From CBDHEY01 sp965262305 (GTDB taxonomy: Bacteria; Pseudomonadota; Gammaproteobacteria; Pseudomonadales; Cellvibrionaceae), in contig CBDHEY010000004.1 of the NCBI GenBank assembly GCA_965262305.1, positions 868,001 through 932,000 of the forward strand: 64,000 nucleotides of DNA, in the 5' to 3' direction. Made by a program: the position numbers and the translations under genes. This document shows positions 9,241-17,841 of this stretch, one piece after another. Under the pieces are notes generated by a model. The model saw only the letters and a program-made list of their open reading frames with translations, was not told the origin of the DNA and searched no databases. The stretch's first letter is position 1. Every line of letters starts with the position of its first letter.

Positions 9241-10077
9241 ATGGAGCAAGAAATCGTAAATGAAATAAAACAACTACAGGTGGTATACGATACCATCGTC
9301 AATTTTTTTCTAACTTATAGCTTTCAATTAGTTGGTGCACTTATTATTTTACTCGTTGGCATGTTCATCGCCGGTCGAGTATCTAAACTCGTTCTAAAAC
9401 TATGTGCAAAGCATGACTTAGATATCACCTTGTCTCGATTTCTTGCTAATACGGTTAAGGTGATTATCGTTGTAATGGTTGGCATTATTTGTCTAAATAA
9501 AATCGGAATTAGTATTACGCCTTTGGTGGCAGCAATTGGTGCTGCTTCATTAGGTGCGGGTCTTGCAGTTCAAGGGTTGCTATCTAATTATGGCGCTGGT
9601 TTTAATATTATTTTTACTCGCCCATTTATCGTGGGGGACACAATTAGTGTTCAAGGCGTTCATGGTCAGGTAAGAGATATTTTTCTCGCTTATACCGTGC
9701 TCGTTACTGAGGACGACGATGTTATCACTATTCCGAACCGCCATATTGTCGGAGAAATACTTCACAATACCAAAAACCTTTCACTTATCGAGATAGCTGT
9801 AGGCGTTTCTTACGCGAGTGATATGGATAAAGTGACATCTATTCTCGTTGATGTCGTTAAACATAATTCTTATGCAGATCAAGAAAAAGAAGCTCGAGTG
9901 GGTATAATGAATTTTGGTGATAGTAGCGTCGACTTTGAAGCTCGAGTTTGGGTGAATTCAAACGAATATAATGCGGCTAAATTTTCATTGTATAAAGATG
10001 TATGGGATGCTTTGAAAGCAAATAAGGTAGACATTCCCTTTCCTCAACGCGATATTCGAGTTTGGAACAACCCATAA
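9241..10077 (+). CDS. mscS: Small-conductance mechanosensitive channel
   Basis: MscS channel that opens under membrane tension to release solutes during osmotic downshock. Three N-terminal helices are visible. The glycine/alanine-rich pore helix AAIGAASLGAGLAVQG is near residues 97-112, followed by RPFIVGD at the start of the beta domain and IPNRHIVGE in the vestibule. At 278 residues it matches E. coli MscS. It ends three bases before the downstream EEP gene, and the acyltransferase lies just upstream, suggesting a three-gene transcript. Confidence 0.95.
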   Translation: MEQEIVNEIKQLQVVYDTIVNFFLTYSFQLVGALIILLVGMFIAGRVSKLVLKLCAKHDLDITLSRFLANTVKVIIVVMVGIICLNKIGISITPLVAAIGAASLGAGLAVQGLLSNYGAGFNIIFTRPFIVGDTISVQGVHGQVRDIFLAYTVLVTEDDDVITIPNRHIVGEILHNTKNLSLIEIAVGVSYASDMDKVTSILVDVVKHNSYADQEKEARVGIMNFGDSSVDFEARVWVNSNEYNAAKFSLYKDVWDALKANKVDIPFPQRDIRVWNNP

Positions 10078-10079
10078 TA

Positions 10080-11069
10080 ATGTCGTTGATTAAAAAATAC
10101 CTACTTGGGAGACTCTCCTTTCATGGTGTGGTGAGTGTGGCTTTATGGTTTTTATTATTGTGTACAATTATTTCATTTTTGGATACTACGCATTTTTTAT
10201 TAGATTTATTCAGTCATTTTAAAATTCAATATTTAGTTCTGTCTCTTATTGCTTCGTTTTTTTTTGTAATCTTAAAACAATACTTGCATGTAATTTTGGC
10301 TGTAGTGGTCGTGTTTGCGAATTCTATAAGCATTGTTCCTTTTTATTTCAGTTCTGAAAAATCAATTCCTGCTTTTGATCAGCATAAATTGCGGTTTTTA
10401 CTTAGTAACGTTTTAACGAGCAACGCCCGGAAGGGTTCGTTGATAGATCTAATTAAAAAAGAAAATCCAGATGTGATCGTACTATTGGAAATTGATGAAG
10501 AGTGGGCTAAGCGATTAAATGTACTAGGTGATAGTTATGCTGAAAATTTTTACAAGTTGCGAAACGACAATTTTGGTATAGGTATTATAAGTAAATACCC
10601 ATTTGTGAATCCTAGTATTCAAGAGTGGGGTAGCACTGGTATACCTAGTATTGAAGTGAAATTGCGTATTGATTCTGAAATCCTTAATGTGATTGCGACT
10701 CATCCACCACCACCTATCGGAAAAGTGAGCTCAGCGTTGCGAAATTCCCAACTTCAAGATATTGCAAGTCATGTAAAAGAGATGTCTGGTGATACTATTT
10801 TATTAGGAGATCTAAACATAACTATGTGGTCGAGAGTTTTACAGAGTTTCGAGAAGCAAAGCGGCCTAATTAATTCTAGAAGAGGTTTTGGAGTACTTCC
10901 AACTTGGCCGACGCTCTTTCCATTGATGATGATTCCTATTGACCATTGTTTTGTGAGTAAACATATTAATGTCAAAGATATGCGATTAGGAAAAAACATC
11001 GGGTCTGATCATCTACCATTAATTGTCGATATTGAGTTTGGTGGTGACTCTCCTCGAAATATTTATTAA
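10080..11069 (+). CDS. Membrane-anchored endonuclease/exonuclease/phosphatase-fold protein
   Basis: Three hydrophobic helices occupy the first ~85 residues and anchor an EEP-fold hydrolase domain. Metal-site motifs are intact: the Asn of LLSNVLTSN, the Glu of VLLEIDEEW, GDLN and the terminal SDHLPL. The ATG at 10080, two bases after the mscS stop, is preferred over an in-frame TTG at 10062 inside mscS. By topology the catalytic domain probably faces the periplasm. Substrates of this fold range from nucleic acids to phospholipids and inositol phosphates, so none is assigned. The gene converges on a YbjQ-like gene with an 18-bp gap. Confidence 0.8.
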   Translation: MSLIKKYLLGRLSFHGVVSVALWFLLLCTIISFLDTTHFLLDLFSHFKIQYLVLSLIASFFFVILKQYLHVILAVVVVFANSISIVPFYFSSEKSIPAFDQHKLRFLLSNVLTSNARKGSLIDLIKKENPDVIVLLEIDEEWAKRLNVLGDSYAENFYKLRNDNFGIGIISKYPFVNPSIQEWGSTGIPSIEVKLRIDSEILNVIATHPPPPIGKVSSALRNSQLQDIASHVKEMSGDTILLGDLNITMWSRVLQSFEKQSGLINSRRGFGVLPTWPTLFPLMMIPIDHCFVSKHINVKDMRLGKNIGSDHLPLIVDIEFGGDSPRNIY

Positions 11070-11087
11070 CGCAAACTTAAAACGCAA

Positions 11088-12098
11088 CTATGCGTTATTC
11101 GCTTTTGTTTGAGACCTTCTTTTTAGATGCTTATCTCCTATTACAACAGCCGTTCCTGTTGCCATAAATAAAATTTTTGGTGCATCGCCATTTAAAATTT
11201 CGTTATAGCTAATTTTTACGTCTACGACTGCGTTAGCGCCAAGAGTATGAGCGTCCTTACGTAGTTCACTAAGTACTTTTTTTCTCGCGGCAGTTAACAC
11301 ATTTTGACGTCCCTTTTTAGTTCGAAACTCGACAGGGAATAGCAAGTCGGATGAAATTATATCTAAATGTTTTCGTATATCGAGATTTTGTGAAGACTCA
11401 GTAGTAAGTAACACTCCGGAATGAAGCCGCGGATTTACTGACTTTTTACTTTTATCTCGATGATCCGAAAGAGCAGCAACATTATCAGAGCGATTTTTAA
11501 GCTTGATTTGGTTTGTTTTTTCTAAATTATTTACATTTGGTTTCGGGTTCACATGAGCCGATTTAGATGCTGTCTGCCGACTTTTAGAATTTGATTTCCT
11601 GGTTTCAATCGCATCTATTTCCGCTCGAATATTAGCCATAACATTTTTTGCAGATCGACTTGGTGCTTTCTTTAACCTAGATTCGTGTTTCGACATTTCA
11701 TCAGTGCTGGTACTCTTAATTTTTGCCGCATGAAAATTTATCTTTTGCTGCGTTTTTTCTTCTTTTAACTGGCTTTTCTCTTTTACTTGCGGTGCAGATC
11801 TTGCTGAAATCTTAGTAATTTTTTGCTTGGAGTTATCGTCAATAACTGGTTCAACGCGGCCGCCATTCATCTCTTTACGGGAAGTAATACTGTTTTCTGC
11901 TGTCTCATCAGGAATAGGACTCTGCGCATTTATCGAGAGATTATCAGTGATGCTTGCCTGTTTATTAAGATATATCGGGCGGTTTCTAGCGTCGAGATTT
12001 TCATTTTGCAATTGTCCACAGCTTGGACATTGGTTTGGCTTGCGATAAACGCCGCCATTCATGGGTTTGTGGCACTTCTTGCAATTTTTATTGATCAT
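11088..12098 (-). CDS. Zinc-ribbon / disordered linker / YbjQ-like domain protein
   Basis: Three-part protein of about 336 residues. The N-terminus has a CxxC (KNCKKC) and a second CxxC (QCPSCG) forming a zinc ribbon within the first ~35 residues. A Lys/Ser/Asn-rich, low-complexity stretch follows to about residue 235. The C-terminal ~100 residues (VLLTTESSQNLDIRKH, LGANAVVDVKISYN, ATGTAVVI) look like the YbjQ/DUF74 heavy-metal-binding-like fold. The ATG at 12098 is chosen because AGG lies eight bases upstream; a GTG at 12107 is possible. Function is unknown; the combination suggests metal or nucleic-acid binding, which is inference only. Confidence 0.65.
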   Translation of the reverse strand: MINKNCKKCHKPMNGGVYRKPNQCPSCGQLQNENLDARNRPIYLNKQASITDNLSINAQSPIPDETAENSITSRKEMNGGRVEPVIDDNSKQKITKISARSAPQVKEKSQLKEEKTQQKINFHAAKIKSTSTDEMSKHESRLKKAPSRSAKNVMANIRAEIDAIETRKSNSKSRQTASKSAHVNPKPNVNNLEKTNQIKLKNRSDNVAALSDHRDKSKKSVNPRLHSGVLLTTESSQNLDIRKHLDIISSDLLFPVEFRTKKGRQNVLTAARKKVLSELRKDAHTLGANAVVDVKISYNEILNGDAPKILFMATGTAVVIGDKHLKRRSQTKANNA

Positions 12099-12107
12099 GT
12101 CGCACAC

Positions 12108-12335
12108 CTATTTTTTTAAAACTATTATATGGAAACTCGTATAGTTGAATAGCGTATAATTCACAAAGTTGTAACTCGTCCGCAAGAAATAAAAATGTTA
12201 CGTTGCTTTCTTTTTGCTTTTGATGTTCATAGCTAGGTAGGTGCACTAATATGGTGAGTACTGACATTTTTTATTGATTTGGCAATACAGATTCATCTCT
12301 ATAAATTTTTTAAATGAAGTTAATAGGTTAACTTA
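12108..12335. other. Divergent intergenic region
   Basis: This AT-rich 228-bp gap lies between the divergent YbjQ-like gene and the glutaredoxin gene and must hold both promoters. ATGGAAACTCGTATAGTTGAATAGCGTATAATTC near 12130-12160 contains plausible TATAAT-like boxes. No convincing gene was found in it. Confidence 0.35.
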
Positions 12336-12665
12336 ATGAATAAAAAAGTACTCATAACTTTAGTAGGCTTATTCTTGCTATATCTATTTGTTGGATCGCC
12401 TGCGAAGTTGAGTGCTCGAGAAATAGATAGTCGCTGTGATGTTGTTATGTTTTCTACTCGTAACTGCCCTTATTGTGCGAAGGCGAGAATATTTTTCAAA
12501 GACTTAAATCTTGCTTGGTGCGAAAAAGATATTGAACGGTCAGCTGACAGCGCAGCAATTTTCAGTAAAATTGGTGGGCGAGGGGTGCCTGTTACAGTTA
12601 TTGGTGATGCCACTATTCATGGATACAATCCTGACGCATTCAATAGAGCAGTTGATAAACTTTAG
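12336..12665 (+). CDS. Membrane-tethered glutaredoxin-like protein
   Basis: Small 109-residue protein. Residues 4-20 form a hydrophobic signal or anchor segment. A glutaredoxin/thioredoxin-fold domain follows, with the classic CPYC site at Cys44-Cys47, the cis-proline loop GVPVTVIGD, and the final GYNPDAF resembling the glutaredoxin GFxxxxL end. The leader suggests that the redox site faces the periplasm, which is unusual for a glutaredoxin because glutathione/NADPH reduction is cytoplasmic; the partner is unknown. It is apparently a single-gene unit, divergent from the zinc-ribbon gene. Confidence 0.8.
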   Translation: MNKKVLITLVGLFLLYLFVGSPAKLSAREIDSRCDVVMFSTRNCPYCAKARIFFKDLNLAWCEKDIERSADSAAIFSKIGGRGVPVTVIGDATIHGYNPDAFNRAVDKL

Positions 12666-13176
12666 AATTTATGTTTTTCTTGATATTTATTTTAATAGAT
12701 ATCTTTGCTTTAGAATCTTTATGAACCAGTAGTTTAAAGTTCTTCTCGTAGTTTCTTAAAAAGACCTCTATCGCAGTTATCACTTTCGTTAGAAATGTTT
12801 TCTACTGTCTTATCTCCATAGAACTGAATAATTTTAAGGTGCTCATAAAATTCAGATTAAACGCTCAAAATGGCCTCTAAATATTAAATAGATTTCGAAT
12901 TATTACTTTTATATTCTCGGGTGTACGAATAATTTTTTCGTTAAAAATTAAGGGTACTACAGTTAAATGTTTTTATGCGAAGAGATTTGGTTGAATTACT
13001 AAAGGATGTTCCGGGACAAACCGAGCCCCATCATATTAATCAAACTCAATTGCTATAAAAGTTTGTGGCACAGCAGTGAGATTGACCCCTTTGACTCCGG
13101 CTAGCCGCCACTAGGCGGTTGGCGCTGACGCTGTAGGCAATTATGCAATAGCAGACAACATGCAAACGTCATCAAA
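12666..13176. other. 511-bp gene-poor stretch downstream of the Rhs/immunity pair
   Basis: No convincing gene was found. The first ~300 bp are AT-rich. A 27-codon frame at 12975-13058 has no ribosome site and is not called. From about 13010 to 13150 the base composition turns GC-richer; CCGCC-ACTA-GGCGG at 13105-13118 is a hairpin flanked by GGCTAGCC, GACCCCTTTGACTCCGG and GGTTGGCGCTGACGC. It may be a terminator for the immunity gene read on the minus strand or a remnant of a mobile sequence. Neither is proven. Confidence 0.4.
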
Positions 13177-13581
13177 TTATATATTTTTTAATCGATCAAA
13201 CTCGTCTTGCAATGACTTCTTTGTCACTAAATCCAAACCGATTTCAGCGTCACCCAAACCATCAATTTTTCTATAGTAATATTCAAGAAACTTAATTTTT
13301 TTCGAATCACTTACGCGTCCAACTAGATCTGGAATCTCTCGAAAAAATTGGATATTGTACGAGGATGCAAGCCAAAACAATCCGGTTAGTTCGCCATCAC
13401 TCAGCTGCTCTGCACAACGAGAAAATGCATCTAATACATCTGAACTAGCATTTGGTTTTACAAACCGGTCTTGAAAGTCATTATACGATGCATATTCTTC
13501 TGATCTAGTATTCTGAGCATATCGATACCTATGCTTGATTAAATCAGTTAGATTTTCTGTAATAATATCAACTTTGCTCAT
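13177..13581 (-). CDS. Putative immunity protein for the Rhs toxin
   Basis: This 134-residue, mostly helical, charged protein has no signal peptide or transmembrane segment. I do not recognise its family. Its start lies three bases after the stop of the rhs gene on the same strand, exactly where polymorphic toxin systems place the cognate immunity gene. From context it should bind and neutralise the Rhs C-terminal domain in the producing cell. Visible stretches include SYNDFQDRFVKP and LTGLFWLASSYN, which resemble no motif I can name. Call made from position, not homology. Confidence 0.6.
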   Translation of the reverse strand: MSKVDIITENLTDLIKHRYRYAQNTRSEEYASYNDFQDRFVKPNASSDVLDAFSRCAEQLSDGELTGLFWLASSYNIQFFREIPDLVGRVSDSKKIKFLEYYYRKIDGLGDAEIGLDLVTKKSLQDEFDRLKNI

Positions 13582-13584
13582 AAC

Positions 13585-16500
13585 TTATTTAGGCGTCGGT
13601 TTAATTGGAGGATCCATTCTAGTAACTTTTTTTACTTTGCCACCAATAGGGACCCAATCATCTGTAGTTCTCTGCCTAGCTCCACCAACAGCCCTAGCTC
13701 CACCAATATCATTCAAGTAGTCATCGTTTTTACCAGGTATAGAGAGCTTCTCAAGATCCTCATCAGACAAATACATATCTACTCGATAATTCGTTCCTTC
13801 GTATGCACGATAATCATCTCTACCTGGAACCGAATATGTACCTGTTGCCTTACGTGCTTCAACTATATTCATTCCTGCAATATCATCAGTAAATGTAACG
13901 TATTTGCCAGGGTTAAGAGCTGCATCAGGATTTATTAAATAGCTGCCCTCAGAATCAAACTTAGGCCTTCCCAACCCATCCTTTTCGACGTAATAATTCA
14001 AAAATGCCGCTTCATCAACGATAACAGAAACTCTATTAGAGTTTACTGAAGCAAGCGGATCTTTAGGCGCTCCAATTAATCTAGCAGGATCAGTGATTGG
14101 CTTGTTTTGTTTTCCAGCTGTCGGGCAATCATCAGGTTTAGCTTTCAACCCTAACGGATCAACCCAACTCACTGGATTAGGCGCATACTGATAGTTATTT
14201 ACACCACCCAGTAATCCAATCGGGTCTTGTGTCGTAAACTGTCCTGTGCTGGGGTTGTAGTACCTATGGCGATTGTAATGCAGTCCAGTTTCTTCGTCGA
14301 AATATTGGCCTTGGAACCGCAAATTGTTTTCAACGTCTTCGACTTCTTTGAGAGCAAGATTGCCATAGGCTTTATAGCGGGCCTTCCAGACAACCTTTCC
14401 TGATTCATTAGTGAGTTCTTTAGGTGTGCCGAGGTGATCAAGATGATAATGAAAGATTTCACCATCTTGCATCATGGCGACAGGTTTAAAACTTTCGGGT
14501 TCGTATACGTAGGTTTTCGATATATTGTTGCGATTTTCTTGGGTTAGTTGATCATCTGCCCAAAGATATCGCGTAGTGCCAAAGTTATCGCGTTTTTCGA
14601 TACGTCGACCAATTGGGTCGTATTTGTATTCAGTGGTTTGTTTGCCCTTTTCAACTTTAATCAGTTGATTTTGTAGATTGTAGAAGAAGTGCGTTTCTAG
14701 TTTGCCATCTTTGCCACGTTTTTCTTGAATAAGGTTGCCGCGGGCGTCGTAGGTAAATTTTTTATCGCCTTGCATGGTAAGGCGGTTGCCATTTACTGAT
14801 CCGCCATGACTATTTTTACCTTGGTAATTTAATAAATTACTTGCGGGGTCAAAGGTAAATTGTTCTGGGTGAACGCCCTCTACTTTTTCGAGTCGATTTA
14901 ATAGGTCATAAATGTATGTGGTGCTTTGGTCGCCCTCTATTAATTGATTTAGATTGCCAAATTTGTCGTAGCTGTATTCTCGTTGAATGGGACCTTGGGT
15001 TTTATTGTGTTGATTGAAGCTGCGTTGTTTTTGAATTCGGCCCATTGGGTCATAATCGGTATGTGTACTTAATACACCTTGGTGACGAGCGATCTCTTGA
15101 CCAAAATTGTTTCGTTCTATATGTGTAAGCGACTTTCCATCGAGCGCGATGCGCGTGAGCTGATTTAAGGCGTTGTAGTCATAACGAATGTGCTTTCTAT
15201 CGGGTAAGGTTATACCACTTCTTAAGCCTGGCCAGATATGGCTAAATTGGATATTGGATTCGCTTGATTTAATGCGCTGGTTTTTTGCGTTTATATCGCA
15301 ATGATGCTCATTAACTAGATTACCAAACTTGTTGTATTCAAAGGCAATGTATTGATGCTGGTTGTATGTTTCAACTAAGCGACCTTTTGCATCATATTGA
15401 TAGCGAATACGTTCTTCTTTTTCTGTATTGTTGTTTACGCTTCTGCTTGTTTTGGTAAGCATTTGCCCGAGTGCGTCTCGCTCGAATTCTGTAATCACTT
15501 CGTCTGCATCTGTGTGACGAATAAGGTGCCCAGCTTTGTTGTATTCGTATGTTTGAATTCGGCCATCAAATCCAATTTCTTTAATTAGGCGCTCATTGCC
15601 ATCGTAAAAAAACTGATAACGCTCACCATTTTCATTGGTTAATGAGGTTAAGTTACGCTCAGTATCATATTCGTATTGTAACGTTTGGCCTTCAGCGTCA
15701 ACACGTTCAACAACTTGGCTTAGGCCATCGTATTTATATTCTGTCGTCCGCCCATTAGGGTCGCTATATTTTATGAGTTGATCGTTTTCATTATATGTGT
15801 AGTGAGTCGTTTCGCCGTTTGGTGCTATTACTTTCGTCAGTTTTCCAGTCGTATTGTATTCGAACTCGGTAGTGACGCCTTGCTTTTCGCCTTTAGGGAT
15901 AAATACCTGGCGAATGATTTGTCCCCACGAGTCGTAAGTAAAATATTTTTCGTGTCCTAAACTATCGATTAGGGTTTCGAGTTCACCATTTCGAGACCAG
16001 CGATATTTGGTGCAATGCCCCATCGGGTTAGTGATACTTGTGAGTAACCCCTGGTCATTGTAGGTGTAACGGGTTTTTTGGCGGTATGGGTCAATGAGTG
16101 CGCGAATCTGGCCATTGTCGTTGTATTCGCGTTTCCAGTGGGTTTGATCCTTGTCGGTAAACGCCGTGGCGTTACCATTAAAATATCCAATTGAAATACT
16201 ATTGCCCAGCGGGTCACGCATCCCTGCTGGATTGTTTTCTACGTCGTAGAAATATTCAGTAATATTACCTTCTGGATCGGTATAGCTTTCTTTGCGGCCT
16301 CGATCGAAGTTGAATGTGTGACGGTTTCCTTCGTTATCGATTTCTTCGAGAATATGTCCATAGTCGTCGTAATTAAATTCGGTGGTATAACCTCGACTAT
16401 CTGTTGTTTTACTTCGTTTATTTTTTGGGTCCCAATCAAAAGCATAGGCATAGACGCCATTGTCCCCCCAGTTTTGTATGCACTTGGCGGATTTGTCATT

Positions 16501-17718
16501 GCCATCCCACTTAAAATAGAAGCGAAATCCAGTTGCGAGTGTTCTTTGCACTAGCAAGTGGTTTTGGTAGTGATAAGTCTCGCCAATGCCCTTGGCATTC
16601 CGTTGGGAAGTTAGATCATTGTTTTTGTCGTAACTGTATTCTGCGATGCATTTACGTGAGCCGTTACCCTTGTTGGCTAGATTAACGGCAGAAACCTTTC
16701 CATCAATTGTATATTTCAACTCAAAGGATTTACCCCAGTTTCCTAGAATATGCGTGAGCTGACCTTTATTGTTGTAACTAAAATTGATAGCAAAGCCGTT
16801 ATCATTGGAATCGGATAATAACCCCTTGGTGTTTGCTCTGTAAGCGGCGTGACGAAGCTGCAAGAGTTTTAACTTCGATGAGGTCCCTTGCTGTGTAAAA
16901 ACTCTATCTGGCTCTCCCTGCTTTTTTAATACGAACGTTTTTTCTGAGGTGCGATCAAGGGTAAATTGCTCAGGTAAATATTTACTGCGTTGTTTTTCTC
17001 TTGGCAGGTTAAAAGGGATTTTCCTTCCCTCTTGGTCAATGTAAAAAACTTTTGAGTCTTCCTGGCTTAATTCAAGATACTCACTTCCGCTATGGGTCCA
17101 CCCGCAGCCCAATCCTATATCATTTGATCGGGAGCTGCGATAAGTGCGCGTCCAGGCAAAAGGGATTGGTCCAGGAAGCGTGTAGTCTGTGAGTTGCAAT
17201 ATCTCTTCGCCGCTCACCATGCTAATAGGCTCGCCAGAGGTTTCCGCTTCGTCTGAATTTAGTCCCTCTTTTACTGGCTCATCATTCTCCGTAGCGTTTT
17301 TCTCAGAAAAAGCCTCCTGATTGCTTTGTGGTGAGATCTCACTCGCATCTTTTTGTGCGGAGACTTCTCCTAGTGGCATTGTCTGGTTTTTAGATTGTCC
17401 AGCACTCTTAGCGCCTCCAGAATTACCGTTGGAAATTTTATGTCCTGGTGTTATTGCTTCTAGAACTATTGATTTATTAATGTTGTCTTGGATAGATTTG
17501 ATTACATCTTCGGTTTTATTAGGCGGTGTTCCTGGAATAAATTGCATCTCCCGCCAGATTCCAGCCCAGGTATTAGGTGTAACGGGTTTTGCATTCTTGA
17601 AAGCGGATTCGATTCGGTTAGCAGGAAACTTTCGGGTTTTTCCGACCTCTTTTGCGGGATTGTCGAGTCTTTTTAGGCGGAATTCCGTGCCGTTTTGATT
17701 GCGAAAAACAATGTCCAT
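13585..17718 (-). CDS. Rhs-family polymorphic toxin
   Basis: This 1377-residue Rhs protein has an N-terminal ~160-residue unique region with no PAAR motif or signal peptide. A DUF6531-like segment (LTDYTLPGPIPFAWTRTYRS) is followed by many YD repeats of the Y-x-Y-D-x-x-G-x-L type, which build the toxin-encapsulating shell. The core ends with RYYNPSTGQFTTQDPIGLLGG and the cleavage-site motif PVSWVDPLGL, ending at residue 1191. The last 186 residues (coding 13588-14145) are the variable toxin domain. Such proteins act in contact-dependent or type VI-dependent killing; no vgrG, PAAR or secretion gene is present here, so the export route is unknown. AAGGAG precedes the ATG. Confidence 0.93.
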   Translation of the reverse strand: MDIVFRNQNGTEFRLKRLDNPAKEVGKTRKFPANRIESAFKNAKPVTPNTWAGIWREMQFIPGTPPNKTEDVIKSIQDNINKSIVLEAITPGHKISNGNSGGAKSAGQSKNQTMPLGEVSAQKDASEISPQSNQEAFSEKNATENDEPVKEGLNSDEAETSGEPISMVSGEEILQLTDYTLPGPIPFAWTRTYRSSRSNDIGLGCGWTHSGSEYLELSQEDSKVFYIDQEGRKIPFNLPREKQRSKYLPEQFTLDRTSEKTFVLKKQGEPDRVFTQQGTSSKLKLLQLRHAAYRANTKGLLSDSNDNGFAINFSYNNKGQLTHILGNWGKSFELKYTIDGKVSAVNLANKGNGSRKCIAEYSYDKNNDLTSQRNAKGIGETYHYQNHLLVQRTLATGFRFYFKWDGNDKSAKCIQNWGDNGVYAYAFDWDPKNKRSKTTDSRGYTTEFNYDDYGHILEEIDNEGNRHTFNFDRGRKESYTDPEGNITEYFYDVENNPAGMRDPLGNSISIGYFNGNATAFTDKDQTHWKREYNDNGQIRALIDPYRQKTRYTYNDQGLLTSITNPMGHCTKYRWSRNGELETLIDSLGHEKYFTYDSWGQIIRQVFIPKGEKQGVTTEFEYNTTGKLTKVIAPNGETTHYTYNENDQLIKYSDPNGRTTEYKYDGLSQVVERVDAEGQTLQYEYDTERNLTSLTNENGERYQFFYDGNERLIKEIGFDGRIQTYEYNKAGHLIRHTDADEVITEFERDALGQMLTKTSRSVNNNTEKEERIRYQYDAKGRLVETYNQHQYIAFEYNKFGNLVNEHHCDINAKNQRIKSSESNIQFSHIWPGLRSGITLPDRKHIRYDYNALNQLTRIALDGKSLTHIERNNFGQEIARHQGVLSTHTDYDPMGRIQKQRSFNQHNKTQGPIQREYSYDKFGNLNQLIEGDQSTTYIYDLLNRLEKVEGVHPEQFTFDPASNLLNYQGKNSHGGSVNGNRLTMQGDKKFTYDARGNLIQEKRGKDGKLETHFFYNLQNQLIKVEKGKQTTEYKYDPIGRRIEKRDNFGTTRYLWADDQLTQENRNNISKTYVYEPESFKPVAMMQDGEIFHYHLDHLGTPKELTNESGKVVWKARYKAYGNLALKEVEDVENNLRFQGQYFDEETGLHYNRHRYYNPSTGQFTTQDPIGLLGGVNNYQYAPNPVSWVDPLGLKAKPDDCPTAGKQNKPITDPARLIGAPKDPLASVNSNRVSVIVDEAAFLNYYVEKDGLGRPKFDSEGSYLINPDAALNPGKYVTFTDDIAGMNIVEARKATGTYSVPGRDDYRAYEGTNYRVDMYLSDEDLEKLSIPGKNDDYLNDIGGARAVGGARQRTTDDWVPIGGKVKKVTRMDPPIKPTPK

Positions 17719-17841
17719 ATTTGCAAGATCTCCTTTGATTACAGCAAGTTTGGTAAATACTAAAAGGTAGTTGTATTAAATGTTTGTCGGTTATTCAATG
17801 CCTGATCGGTGAATTAACCACTTTACCGTGTATTTTATATT

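Noticed and set aside
10062..10079. Upstream TTG start for the EEP gene inside mscS
   Set aside because: The ATG at 10080 directly follows the mscS stop and gives a better N-terminus; the extra six residues add nothing.
12975..13058. 27-codon frame upstream of the Rhs/immunity pair
   Set aside because: No ribosome site and no recognisable similarity; too short to support as a gene.
13081..13150. Possible integron attC or REP element
   Set aside because: The hairpin is short and the GTTRRRY/RYYYAAC core sites of attC are not present; no second copy was seen in the window.
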